Assembly (NCBI RefSeq): GCF_026262505.1
Contig: NC_067205.1
Span: forward strand, 1,798,001-1,862,000
Length of the DNA: 64,000 nt
Source of the DNA: Trichomonas vaginalis G3
Lineage: Eukaryota > Parabasalia > Trichomonadida > Trichomonadidae
Direction: 5' to 3'
Shown: one piece after another, positions 47,352 through 58,071 of the stretch
How the letters are laid out: each line of letters begins with the position of its first letter
Numbering within the stretch: position 1 is the first letter of the stretch
Position numbers and translations under genes: made by a program
The notes under the pieces: model-generated
What the model saw: the letters and a program-made list of their open reading frames with translations, nothing else
What the model was told of the DNA's origin: nothing
Database searches by the model: none

Positions 47352-50129
47352 ATGGATTTATCTTCAGCTACCACGGAAATATCCTTGGAGCTGGAAAATC
47401 CAGAAGTGGTTATTAAGTCCATTCCAGGTGATACATGGGTCGATAAGCTGCGAAATTCATTCACAGAAGCTGATTTAAACCATGATAATCAGCTTTCTTT
47501 TTCTGAATGGATGCAAAGCAGAATCAGATATCTTTTGTCACAAGAACCATTATCAGATACAGATTTTGCAGCCTTCTTTCGCCAAATCGATACAGATGGA
47601 AATGACGTAATATCTTGGCTTGAATTACTGGAAGAAGTCATGTGCCAGCAAAAATCAAAGACAGAAACATCGTTTAACAAGTACATTATGATAGATAACG
47701 AAGCCCCAAACTCTACAGTTGTTCATCAGTATCCAATTGCCCAGACAATCATCAAAATGGTATTTCTTCCGTACGACGACCAAATAGTCATGCTTACAGA
47801 GAGTGCCCTACAGTTCTGGGACATAAATACATGTCAAAGAGCGAAAATTTTCACAGATAACTGTATCTTCGTTGATTTCGATTATATCAAGATGATGGGC
47901 ATAATAGTCATAGCCAGAAACGACAGAAAAATCATATTCTACGATATAAGGAAAGCCCAAAAAACGAATATTATTTTATCTCCTTGTTTAGACAGCTCAA
48001 TCATCCCTGGACTGTCGGCATACGAGAGCAAAGTCACTCTAAAAGAGCTCAAACAGACAAAAATCCCTCCATTGTACAATTCTCCCTCTGCTGTTTGTTC
48101 AATTCCAGAATTCAAAGGATTTTTGGTCGGAAACGATACAGGACAAGTTGAAGCGTTTGAGTTTACACTTTCTACATCAGCTATTTTGGATTTTGGCTGT
48201 CAGAGAATTGCGAAAATCAAAATTCACACGAAAAACATTACTAGGATCACTTACAGCAAAGCTATGGACACGTATGTGTCTTCATCGTATGACGGAAGCA
48301 TTTCTTTGTTCTCTTTCAATCCGAAACAAAGAGATTTTAATTTGAAGCAATTAATCAAGGATCCGAAAGGATTTCCGATAAATACGTTCGTAATTGATGA
48401 TAGGACAAGCGAAATCATCTACGCAACGCCGACTCATTACATCGGAGCCTTTCATGCCTTCCAACCTTATATCCACATCACGGAGACGCCATCTCAGCTT
48501 GTTTCCTCGATGTGCGTGATCAGTACTCACTTCTCGTCGTTTTTGTTTACGATTTCTGTGAATAATTTCGTAAGTGTTTACGCAACTCCCACATTTGAGC
48601 TGATAACCTCATATTTCCTTGAAAAGCACCATCAGAAATGTCCACCGACATCATCCTTGTACATCGGAGGCCGTATTTTCATGGGTGGAGCGTATTTATC
48701 TCGATGGGCCTGCCAAACAAGCGACAGCGGAACATTTAAGCCACACAGCGACATCATTACAGGTCTAAGCGTAAGCCAGACCCTCCAAAACGTCATCTCC
48801 TGCGACGCAAGAGGCACAGTAATGTTCTGGTCCTTCCATTCAGGTTCCAAGGCTCTCAATTTTGAATGTGGCTCAGAAAAAGGAAACGTGACAGTTATGG
48901 TCACCGACCAAAATGCACGCAGATTGATATTTGGGTTCAGTAATGGCCAACTTAAAACCGCTTCCATTACAACCGGTTCAATTTTGTATGACACGACGAT
49001 AAAAAATTGTGGGTCGATTTCATTTATTATCCAAGGACCTTTAAACAACATCAAATATATTGTTTGCGAGTGTGGACGTGGTCAAATTGTCTTGTTTGAA
49101 GATCTTCCCGGAAATAAGATGAAATTAGTCAGAATCATCAATGCCCACACCGAGCAGATATCATCTGTCATCATGATCAAGTCGACTCTCATCCTTTCCC
49201 TCGGCAGCGACAAAGAAATGTTCTCATGGACTCCGAAATCCGTTGTTCCTCACGTGAAATACGTCGTTGACTCCCCTACATGTGCATGCGACCTCGAACT
49301 GAGTGAGGATTCCTTTGTTGTCGGTGACATAAAGGGAAATATCCACTTTTATAACATATCTTCACCGAATTGTATCAAAACTATTGTTCCTTTCACTTGC
49401 AAGAGGCGGTTCTCCATCACATGCATCACCTCCGATGACAACAAAGTCGCTGTTGGCAATTCTGGAGGTTATATTTCCTTATTAAAGCTGAAAAACGACA
49501 CGATCAGTACTTTGTTCGAACACAGATGTAATGTTGAGAGTGTTCTTTACCTCAGCATCTCCAGGAAGTACAGAACAGTCATTACAAGCGGTGATGAACA
49601 GGATATAAAGTTATTCTCATTCGACGGACCGTTTATTGGACAAATCGGGTTCAACAGGCACTTCGACGTGAGTGATTCCAAATCGTGGGCAGAGAATTGT
49701 CCGCTGGAATTCGATCCTGATGATTTTGTCGAAAAAAATCCAGAAAATTCAGAAAATTCCGAAGAAAAAGAAACAAAAACTGATGAAGAAATGATCAGTG
49801 AAGAGACAAAAGCTGTTGTTGAAGACAGCGATGATGACTACCAGCCAGTTACTTTCTCTGCAATTAATTTCGGAGAGATGACTTCTGTTTTGGATTCAAT
49901 CGACGAAGTCTACAAATCAGGGAATGACGCAGCGAACTTCGCGAGGAAGTCCCTCAGAATAGAGAAGAAAGATGAAGAAAAGAGATCATCAAGTCTGATG
50001 ACATTCGACTCTTTCTTCTCTGATAACCACGCTGAGTCAAACTACCACAGAATTGAGGCTTTGATGGGAAAGAAACAGAACATTCCTAAATTTCTCTCTC
50101 CGTCAAAGAAAAAGAAACTTCCTATTTAA
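47352..50129 (+). CDS. EF-hand plus WD40-repeat protein (WDR49/64-like layout)
   Basis: 925 residues, intact. Two EF-hand loops (DLNHDNQLSFSE, 41-52; DTDGNDVISWLE, 80-91) keep the acidic calcium ligands. About twelve WD40-type units follow over residues 120-790. The C-terminal 130 residues are acidic and charged, ending KKKKLPI. EF-hand/WD40 proteins of this layout are often associated with flagella or cilia in other eukaryotes, but that role is inference here. The 249-base gap to the divergent TAF5-like gene probably carries both promoters. Confidence 0.8.
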   Translation: MDLSSATTEISLELENPEVVIKSIPGDTWVDKLRNSFTEADLNHDNQLSFSEWMQSRIRYLLSQEPLSDTDFAAFFRQIDTDGNDVISWLELLEEVMCQQKSKTETSFNKYIMIDNEAPNSTVVHQYPIAQTIIKMVFLPYDDQIVMLTESALQFWDINTCQRAKIFTDNCIFVDFDYIKMMGIIVIARNDRKIIFYDIRKAQKTNIILSPCLDSSIIPGLSAYESKVTLKELKQTKIPPLYNSPSAVCSIPEFKGFLVGNDTGQVEAFEFTLSTSAILDFGCQRIAKIKIHTKNITRITYSKAMDTYVSSSYDGSISLFSFNPKQRDFNLKQLIKDPKGFPINTFVIDDRTSEIIYATPTHYIGAFHAFQPYIHITETPSQLVSSMCVISTHFSSFLFTISVNNFVSVYATPTFELITSYFLEKHHQKCPPTSSLYIGGRIFMGGAYLSRWACQTSDSGTFKPHSDIITGLSVSQTLQNVISCDARGTVMFWSFHSGSKALNFECGSEKGNVTVMVTDQNARRLIFGFSNGQLKTASITTGSILYDTTIKNCGSISFIIQGPLNNIKYIVCECGRGQIVLFEDLPGNKMKLVRIINAHTEQISSVIMIKSTLILSLGSDKEMFSWTPKSVVPHVKYVVDSPTCACDLELSEDSFVVGDIKGNIHFYNISSPNCIKTIVPFTCKRRFSITCITSDDNKVAVGNSGGYISLLKLKNDTISTLFEHRCNVESVLYLSISRKYRTVITSGDEQDIKLFSFDGPFIGQIGFNRHFDVSDSKSWAENCPLEFDPDDFVEKNPENSENSEEKETKTDEEMISEETKAVVEDSDDDYQPVTFSAINFGEMTSVLDSIDEVYKSGNDAANFARKSLRIEKKDEEKRSSSLMTFDSFFSDNHAESNYHRIEALMGKKQNIPKFLSPSKKKKLPI

Positions 50130-50484
50130 TTTATATTTTTGTTTGTTTGTTTATATAAATATTTTTAATCATGTTTTTTTATAATTTAATTCATGATGGA
50201 TATGCGAAGTAATGAGATTCCACAGTAAAAATAGAATGCGTTTTTCTTTTTTTTTTTGATTTCTTTTTTAAATGTTTAAATGGACCTTCTTCAAGCGTAT
50301 TTTTTGCCGAACTAGCATTAATAAGCGCACTAACCCCCAAATAGCATGGAGTTTAATTCAGATATTTTTGCTTATTTTTCTATGCCTCTTCATACTAGAT
50401 ATTAGAAATTCTAATTAAAGTCAGATGGAGATAAATTCTATCATTAATTTATAAAAAAATCAATATAATAAAAAAGGTTTGCTT
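50130..50484. other. AT-rich intergenic DNA
   Basis: 3' flank of the EF-hand/WD40 gene; no feature seen. Confidence 0.6.
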
Positions 50485-51595
50485 TTATTGGTTTAAAGCT
50501 CTTTCAAGAATGCGATGAACATTCTCACGAGTTATGGATTTGTGATTATCCGAATGGTTTTCCATCTTTTGACTTCATTACCATTCAGGTAAAATAGTTA
50601 CACCTTTTTGATCGGTGACTTTCGAGAACTGAACAATTTTAATTATCCACTCGCGAAGTTTGGCAATGAATGCTTTGGCCTTTTTCTGAATCTGTTCCTT
50701 CGTGAATATCAAAAACACGTTCTGCTGCACGAGCGAGATTGAATTCGCGCTCATTAATAAATTCTTCGAGTATGAAAGGAGAAATAATTGATAATGTTGA
50801 TGTGTGATCACTTCCCATTTAGCGGTGAGCATATGACTTATTTCATGGATTCCCAGCAAGTTTCCTTGCCCAATGCAAGAATTACATTGAGGGTAAATCT
50901 GCAGACAACAATGAGTCTTTCATGATATTCAATTGCTGAATTATCTTCGGACAAAAGTGGACCTGATATATCAACCAGTTCTCTCATGACAGAAAAGAAG
51001 AAGTTGTCTTGTAATGGGGAACAGGGGGAGTAAGAACTTGATCAATGCAATGAGCCATTGCATCGAAACGGCCATTTCTGTATTGTCTGATTGGAACTGT
51101 CATTGTGTATAGTGGATCCAAAAGTGATAATGATGGATATGCAAGTTTTTCATGTGTGCTTCTTCTTGAAACAACAGCACCAGGATTCCATTCAGATCCT
51201 GTAGCTGGAATTGTCATTATGCAACCAAGTGGTGTTTTCTTTTCTGGGCGAACACCTTTTGTAGCAATATCCCATGGATCGATTGATTCGTCAAGGTTCA
51301 TGGCGAGAGAATTGAACTTTGTACAATCTACAATTGAGCCACCTCCAACAGCAAGAAGTAAGTTTGGTTGGAATTCTTTGGCGACTTTAACAATTTCGAT
51401 GAGACGATCATACTCTGGTTTTGGTGGAATACCACCTTCCCAACGTGTTTCGCGGTTTAATTCAGCTAATGTTTTGGTAACATCTGCACGAGCTCCATTA
51501 TTGTCAATTGAGCCGCCTCCAAATGTAACTAAAACGCGAGAATTTGGCTTGATATAATCCTTGAGATGTTCTTCAACACAATGCATTAATATCAA
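50485..51595 (-). pseudogene. Iron-dependent alcohol dehydrogenase (YqhD/BDH-type) pseudogene
   Basis: Family segments appear in order: VLVTFGGGSID, LLAVGGGSIVDCTKF, DPWDIATKG, GCIMTIPATGSEWNPGAVVSR, LDPLYTMTVPIRQ, DAMAHCIDQ. After a break come GIHEISHMLTA with part of the iron-ligand His pair, and near 50500 the typical end (ENHSDNHKSITRENVHRILERAL). Frames break at about 50985, 50860 and 50580. The N-terminal 20 residues are missing because the start is fused to an ankyrin remnant. The enzyme would have reduced aldehydes with NADPH, but this copy cannot be functional. Confidence 0.85.
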
Positions 51596-52155
51596 AAGAA
51601 ATGCATCATTTGCATGAGTACAAGCATAACATCTCTGTAATTAATAAAAGAACTATGGGAAGTCAATATATTGAGAATTTCGACATTTCCTTCTGATCCT
51701 GCATAGTCTAAAGCACACCAACCATCATCATCTCTTGAAAAGATATTTGCACCGTGTGCCAGAAGAATTTTAACTGATTCTACACAATTCTCACGCGCTG
51801 CAAGATGAAGAGGGGTTCTTCCTATTTCATCCCTTGCTTCAAGATCTGCACCACGATTAATAAGCATCTCAACAATTTCTTCACTGAAATTTTTCGCTGC
51901 AATATGAAGTGGAGTTGACTTATCATTATCTTGTATGTGAATATCAGCATTATGAGCAAGAAGAACCTTTGCAAATTCTGTACTATTAGACTCTGCTGAG
52001 TGATGTAAAGGTGTCGATTTAGGGTTGTTAAAAATATCAAAAATTAGCGTTTTGAAGACACCATGGTGTCTTATAATTTTCCCTTCCTTATTGGCGTGTA
52101 GAAATAAATGCGCCAATAGATTGAAGAAGAAGAATTGTTTTTCTCTTAATGAACT
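51592..52155 (-). pseudogene. Ankyrin-repeat gene remnant, 5'-truncated
   Basis: The open frame has no ATG at its front (a TAA precedes it at 52156-52158) and contains about four ankyrin repeats (STPLHHSAESNSTEFAKVLLAHNADIHI, STPLHIAAKN, RTPLHLAARENC, WCALDYAG). Before the repeats it reads LREKQFFFFNLLAHL. It runs directly into the dehydrogenase remnant, its last codons overlapping that frame. It is probably the broken end of a DUF3447/ankyrin gene like the one at 54380-55636. Confidence 0.75.
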
Positions 52156-52193
52156 TTAATCCTTTTGATATAAGAATATTAAAAACATTAATA

Positions 52194-53467
52194 TACCCAG
52201 ATTTTCCTTACTTTTACCACCTCTCTAAAGCTGGGGACACCGCCTATCGTTGGAAGTAGCTATTAAATAGAACCACCAAGGGTATTTTTCGAACTGCTGG
52301 TGTAGTGTAGTGGAAACATCCGATATAATGATTCATTATGCCAAGGTATGATTTCCATTTAGCAAATTTTTTTCTTTTTTGGATCATGAATTTTTTTTTG
52401 GGTCACTATAAGATTTGTTTCATGTTCTAAATCTGCTGCATATATAATCTATTTTTATTTACCTATTTTTTAAAAATCTATTGGATTGCCAAATTTGAAT
52501 ATATTTAAAATCATAAAACTCCAAAAAAACTATAAATATATGTTTTATGCATAGTGCCGATACTCAAATATCAGATTACTTAGATCCATGAATAATATCC
52601 GAATTTTTTTTCTTAAAATTAAACTTCAAAACTTCTTGCAATCTTATTCTTCATCAATTGTAAATTTTTAAAACCATTTTTTAAAATAATTTTGCGTAAA
52701 TTTTATTCTCATGTTGTTTTAATCGAAAATTGATACATTTTCAAAAAAATAATATTGACTTATGAAATTCATTTTTAAGGTGAAATAGTATTGTTTTTAT
52801 TAAAGTATATGAATAATATATAAAAAATTAATGAATAATATAAGCAGATTTTTAGTTTACAAAACAAATATGAGCAATGCAATTTCAAACTTTTGCTGGC
52901 AATTTCGATATTGCTCAAGTTTGGAGTATTTGTGATACCTATAACATCGGCTTAATCAAAATTCGATTTTTCTTATGAGTTATTGAGAAAATTTGATTGC
53001 AATGAGAAGGATTTCGACGTTTTTGATAAACTAAGAGCTGAGCTTTAGGGGTTCAGTTCATTTATGGCTGTAGTTTGATGCGTAGATCTCTTTTTTATTG
53101 TAAATTCTTTCAGCATGGAGATCGAGAATGAATCTTTTGAGAACTTTATGAGTTTTTACACCCGTAAAGAGGTCCTTCGAGGAAAGATAGTCCAGACTAC
53201 ATGAAGATGTGGGTTAACAAAAAAAATCCGATGGTTTCCCCATATTCATGTAGATCTTCGAAAAAAAGAGCACCAAAAAAGCCAAAAAATAGGCTTTTTA
53301 TTGGATTTGTACACTAGATCAATAACCTATTTAGGATCTGACACTCTTTTTAGCCAGAGATATGAGGTCCTTTCTAGGAAAACGATCTATTCATCCATAA
53401 AAAAAATGAATTATCGTTTTCCCCAGAAATTACATGGGGAGTGGTAAAAGTAAGGAAAATCTGGGTA
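52194..53467. mobile_element. 1.27-kb element with perfect 27-bp inverted ends
   Basis: TACCCAGATTTTCCTTACTT plus TTACCAC at 52194-52220 is the exact reverse complement of 53441-53467. Ends TA-CCCAG...CTGGG-TA fit a TA target duplication of the Tc1/mariner type. The interior has no long open frame, so it is a non-autonomous or decayed element. Near the left end GGTGTAGTGTAGTGG (about 52310) and GGTATGATTTCC (about 52353) resemble a decayed tRNA promoter pair. Confidence 0.85.
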
Positions 53468-54379
53468 ATTTCGATTTCGGAAATTAAATTTCCAAATTTT
53501 TTGTCGATTTCGGAAATAACAGGATCCCGCATCCAACACGCAACAACAAAACACAAAACACACTTTTTGGTTCTTTCATCGTTTTAATCGTAATTTATGT
53601 AATACATGATTTGGATAAATTTTACAAAAATAGAACCTATATTATATTCTTTTCAAAGATTCTTGCAAATCATCAAAAATAATTGTATTTTAAAAAACGA
53701 TCAAATTATCCTTTCATTATTTTAAACTTAAATTAGTTTTTATGATTGACTAAAGCAATCATGTTTATTCATCATTAAATAAACAAAAAAATAATATTTG
53801 AGAGTTATTTCAAAAAAAAACATTGAATTTATTAATTTGTCTCAATTTCAGTATTATAAATTTTTATAATTTCAATATTTTGAAATACACTTTTTAATAT
53901 TTCAATATTTATGATATTTCAATGTATTAAGTGGTCTCAAATTGAGCTTCTCAAATATAAGTTGGCCTATTCAAATAATAAAATTAAATAATATTTAAAA
54001 TAATAAATAAAAGTGATTGAGGTCATAGCAAAACGGCTGTTTCAGTCATTAATTCTTAAAAATAAAAAGGGTAAAAACTAAATACAATGGGTAAAATTCA
54101 ATAGTGTCTGTGCTATCGTTCAATTTGAAGGTGTCTTTTGAAACCGCAAGACACATTGAATTTTTGAATAGTGTATTATGGTTTGACAGACACCAATGAA
54201 AAAAATAAAATGATATTTATTTTAAATATATAAGATCCTTATATAAAATATAAATATTTTATCGTTTTATTTTCTTGTTTTAGAAATGTTTTTTATTGAA
54301 AAATCAATAAAACTAACTCCAAAATAAAATTTTTGATTTAAAGACACTATGATGACACCAGGCAAATCTTGCAAGACAC
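53468..54379. other. AT-rich DNA between element and ankyrin gene
   Basis: No gene seen. Several GTGTC/GACAC words cluster at 54100-54200 and 54345-54390, near the end of the ankyrin gene, without a clear repeat structure. Confidence 0.5.
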
Positions 54380-55636
54380 CTATCGTCGGGAATCTAACAA
54401 CCCTAGTGTCGATCCACCTCGATCTTGTGCATTAATATTTGCACTATGTGAAATAAGAATTTCTGCGATTTCATGTGAGTCAAATAACGTTGCGCAATGA
54501 AGTGGAGTCTGAGATACAATATTTTCTGCAAAAATGTTTGCTCCATGAGAAACAAGAATTTTAACAACTTCTGTGTTGCCTCTGTCTGCTGCTATATGAA
54601 GAGGAGTTTTATAACTAAGACATTCAGAATAATTGACATTAGCTCCTTTTTTAATAAGAAATTCAACGATTTCTGGCATGTTCTTCTCTGCTGCACAATA
54701 AAGAGCGGTATCTCCTATGTATCCCTTAGCTTCAATATCGGCACCTTGAGAAAGAAAATGCTCAGAAAGAGGTATGTATTTGAAGAAAATTGAATAAGCA
54801 AAACATTTGTTGATATCTTTTGTTTTATCAAGATACATTAGAAAAGAATCAAGATCTCTATATCTTCCGCATTCTTGCAATTCGATTTCAACACCGTGTT
54901 CATTCATTAGGAAACTCACAAAATCAGAATTATGTGATGCAATTGCGAAATGCATTGTTAGATAAGTTGGGGATTGATATTTCAAGCATTCAGTCATTAT
55001 TTCATGATTTCCGCTGTAAAATGACAAATCTAGACAAAATGGAGTGATTTCGAAGTTTAACTTCGTTCTTAAATACTTGAAGCAATTTGGAGAACCGTGA
55101 TAACAGCATAATTCAAGTAAATTGTAGCCAGATCCTATAATATGATAAACAAAAGAAAACACTTTCGTTTTTCGATCAAAATCCGGTTTTTCTGTGAATG
55201 CAATTAATTGGTTTAAGTCATCATACATGATAGCTCTGTATATAGTGTTTTCTTCAAGACATTCTATAAAAATTTGGAATTCATTATAATTTTTGTTCAA
55301 TTTCATTCCATATTGTTTATAAAATAAGAATGATATTGTGCAGCTTATGTATTCCATGTGCTTTAATTGATAATCATCGTAAAAAAATTTGATAAGTCTT
55401 AAATACGATTTATAATATCGATTATTTAGGGTAATAATATTTCCAATTGAATCATATACATATTTTAGTTCAACAACATTGGTTTCAATCAAATCATTTT
55501 TAATTTTTAAATAAATTTTCTTTATTTCTTCTTCATCATCTGTCCTAAGCTTGTATATTGCGTTGAAAGAGTCAATATAAGGTTTAAACATTACCTTTAT
55601 GTCATAAATGCTTATATTCACGGGGTTATTATCCAT
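54380..55636 (-). CDS. DUF3447/ankyrin-repeat protein, 3' end truncated
   Basis: 418 residues from ATG 55636 (MDNNPVNISIYD). The N-terminal 270 residues form the trichomonad DUF3447-type helical domain (LLELCCYHGSPNCFKYLRTKL...). Then at least four ankyrin repeats: GDTALYCAAEKNMPEIVEFLIKKGANVN, KTPLHIAADRGNTEVVKILVSHGANIF, QTPLHCATLFDSHEIAEILISHSANIN. The last repeat stops abruptly (QDRGGSTLGLLDSRR), so the gene is cut near 54410 where unrelated sequence starts. This is a large multigene family in trichomonads; partners unknown. Confidence 0.85.
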   Translation of the reverse strand: MDNNPVNISIYDIKVMFKPYIDSFNAIYKLRTDDEEEIKKIYLKIKNDLIETNVVELKYVYDSIGNIITLNNRYYKSYLRLIKFFYDDYQLKHMEYISCTISFLFYKQYGMKLNKNYNEFQIFIECLEENTIYRAIMYDDLNQLIAFTEKPDFDRKTKVFSFVYHIIGSGYNLLELCCYHGSPNCFKYLRTKLNFEITPFCLDLSFYSGNHEIMTECLKYQSPTYLTMHFAIASHNSDFVSFLMNEHGVEIELQECGRYRDLDSFLMYLDKTKDINKCFAYSIFFKYIPLSEHFLSQGADIEAKGYIGDTALYCAAEKNMPEIVEFLIKKGANVNYSECLSYKTPLHIAADRGNTEVVKILVSHGANIFAENIVSQTPLHCATLFDSHEIAEILISHSANINAQDRGGSTLGLLDSRR

Positions 55637-55641
55637 GAGAG

Positions 55642-55650
55642 AAAAACTGA
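55642..55650 (-). promoter_or_regulatory. Initiator-like TCAGTTTTT
   Basis: On the minus strand TCAGTTTTTCTCTC stands directly before ATG 55636, a fair initiator match. Confidence 0.5.
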
Positions 55651-56544
55651 CATTTTGTAAAGAAAAAAATATGCCTTAAATAATAATAGATATTCTGCAA
55701 GCATTATTAATGTACTTGATATTTTATCATATAAGATTTGCTCAATATTCACTGTGAATCTCATATTTTTATAAAAGTTTGCGTTTTTAATGCCAATTGC
55801 ACTATATGCTAGCGTGTATGACGTTTTTCGATTAATATTAGTTGACAAACACTCTCAAATTTGATATACACACGATGGGGTTAAATATAGCTTATTCTTG
55901 GTTAGATCGTTTTAGATTTTCATGTATTTATTGTTTTCGTTTAGTTATAACCTGTAAAACAAAACTTATAAAATTTTCAAAAATTGAATCTGCTGTAAAG
56001 CTCTGATGCTTAAGTATTCATCATTTAATGACTGCAGATGGTAGGATAACCCAAAAATTACAATGAAATTGGCATAAAATGAGTAATCGAAATTTAGGTT
56101 TACATATCAATGAACAATCGAATCTCCAAATCCTAATTTAGTATTTAAAATGCCTTAAAAAGGAAGGCTGAAATTCATCCACAAACCTTTGGCAAATTGA
56201 ATGGCTATTGACAAAATTTTTGTTAGACTTTTTACGGCTCTCAATATTTAAATTTGAAATATCTATTAAATGTTTGAATAATATATACTATGTTTTACAT
56301 ATAAATAGAACATTTTGGAGATTTCTGATCTGATCTGAATTTTTAAATTAAACAAATTATCAACGAATGCCAAAGAGATAGTTAATAAAAATTTGCTCAT
56401 TAAAATTAACAATCTGATCGATGAACATTTAAAATTGAATGATCAATTCAAAAATGAGAGCTCCGAAAGAAAAAGTTATAAGTTAATATATCAAAATAAA
56501 CATATTTAGTATATCTAACAAAAATATTATAATTTGATCAAGAA
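55651..56544. other. AT-rich intergenic DNA
   Basis: No supported gene or RNA; a minus-strand frame at 55618-55848 overlaps the ankyrin start and is not protein-like. Confidence 0.55.
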
Positions 56545-56811
56545 TCAGCATGAAATTTGAGAAAAATCAATGCCAGGAAGATTTCCTCTCCTTAGGATGT
56601 TGAAACCACTTGGAATGTGGTCTTTATACCTATTCATGAAGGATTCTAGCTTTTCGTAACCCTTTATTTCAATTGGTTTCTGCTGAATCGGTGGAATTGG
56701 CTGGATCTGCTTGATTGTTCTAAGCTTCTGCTCCTTCTTCTCGTTCTGGACAAGGACGCCCATAAAGTAAATCCTTCTCTTTGTCGATGCCTTGCTGTTG
56801 TTCTTCTGCAT
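56545..56811 (-). CDS. Small basic protein, unknown
   Basis: 88 residues from ATG 56811 (MQKNNSKASTKRR). Basic front, Pro/Gln/Ile-rich middle (IQPIPPIQQKPIEIKGYEKL) and an end with HIPSGFNILRRGNLPGIDF. Codon composition is richer in G/C than the flanks, which supports a real gene. Not recognised. Confidence 0.55.
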   Translation of the reverse strand: MQKNNSKASTKRRIYFMGVLVQNEKKEQKLRTIKQIQPIPPIQQKPIEIKGYEKLESFMNRYKDHIPSGFNILRRGNLPGIDFSQISC

Positions 56812-57244
56812 TAAAGAAAAATAAATTGTGGCTCTCAATTTATTTTCTGAGGAGATGGATCTGTCAGTTTTGTCTTTAATTGTGAATATCAGATTTCTTT
56901 GTCATATTTGACAAGCAAATTTGCCGTCAGATTGGCATATGCACTGAAATTTTCATCTGTCTGTCGGTCAAATCTGCTCATAAAATCATTCAGCCAAGCA
57001 AGTAAACTTACTCACAATTACTCGAAATAACCGCTATTGGATGTCAGCAAAGAATATTTTTTCATTTTAGATTCAAATTGAGAATTTCATTGATTAATTT
57101 GAAAAATGATCAAGCATTGATTTAAAGCATTAAAATACTATCAATGTACTATCCAAGCATCATGAAATTCATGCTGCTAGATCTCATTTTGAATGACAAT
57201 AAAAAATTATATTTAAAAAAAGGAGATTCAAATGATAACAATGT
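56812..57244. other. Intergenic DNA
   Basis: No supported feature. Confidence 0.5.
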
Positions 57245-57910
57245 TTATTCTCTTTTAATTTCAATGTGATGTCCAGGAATATCATATTGCATGCAGAATA
57301 ATTTTCCAAATATGCATAGAGAAGAAATGTATTGGAAAATGGCGCCGGCATTAACAAAAGAACGTTTGGAGAAGCTTGCAAATACTGTATATAATACAAG
57401 GAAACCGACTACCAGCCATGTCAATACTAATGAAATTATATTTAATTTCACTTTGCATTGCATGAGCGTGAAATCACTGACAGCGTAAAAAATGAATGAT
57501 CCAAAGAAGAATACTGCTGCTCCTGTAAGATGAACTGATAAATTCATTTCAAGGGTAATTGCTGAAAGAACAAACAAGCCAATTGGTGCGCAAACCAGCA
57601 GTATCCATAAAATAAATACCTTTATTTTGTATGATATTGTTAAATAAACATTAGCTTCATGTGCAAGTTCGCTGCAGTATGAAATTCGTAAGTAAAAGAT
57701 AAGAATAATAAACCAACCCTCGATGCTCATTCCAGCTGCAAAAATTCTACGCTGTGGCAGTTTGACAACAGTATCTGAAATATATGGAATTTTTCCTTTT
57801 GTATAATGGCCAAGTGAATAGTAACATATCCATGAAATTATTACTATTGTAAAAGGAAATATGCTTCCAAAGTAATATAAGAAAGTAAGTTTATGCTTGA
57901 TCGCTGCCAT
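57245..57910 (-). CDS. FRAG1/DRAM/Sfk1-type membrane protein
   Basis: 221 residues with about six hydrophobic spans. The lumenal loop after span 1 carries GHYTKGKIPYISDTVVKLPQRRIFAAG, which matches the IPYISDTG...PE signature of the FRAG1/DRAM/Sfk1 family. The later spans keep HLTGAAVFFFGSFIFYAVSDF. Relatives act in GPI-anchor remodelling (PGAP2), lysosome/autophagy (DRAM) or lipid organisation (Sfk1). Which applies here is undecided. It follows a short A-rich leader. Confidence 0.75.
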   Translation of the reverse strand: MAAIKHKLTFLYYFGSIFPFTIVIISWICYYSLGHYTKGKIPYISDTVVKLPQRRIFAAGMSIEGWFIILIFYLRISYCSELAHEANVYLTISYKIKVFILWILLVCAPIGLFVLSAITLEMNLSVHLTGAAVFFFGSFIFYAVSDFTLMQCKVKLNIISLVLTWLVVGFLVLYTVFASFSKRSFVNAGAIFQYISSLCIFGKLFCMQYDIPGHHIEIKRE

Positions 57911-58071
57911 CTAAAAAAAATAAATAACAAATGAGTTATAGCTGAGTTATTTTGGCATCTAATGATTGTATAAGTTTACGATTGCGAACATTTTAGTTAG
58001 ATTAAAAAATATAAAATTTTTGAAAGGATAAAAAACAATTTTATAGCTAATATATACAATTCTAATATAAG

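Noticed and set aside
52300-52370. A genuine tRNA gene
   Set aside because: GGTGTAGTGTAGTGG and GGTATGATTTCC resemble tRNA boxes, but the stems do not close; treated as a decayed fragment in a mobile element.
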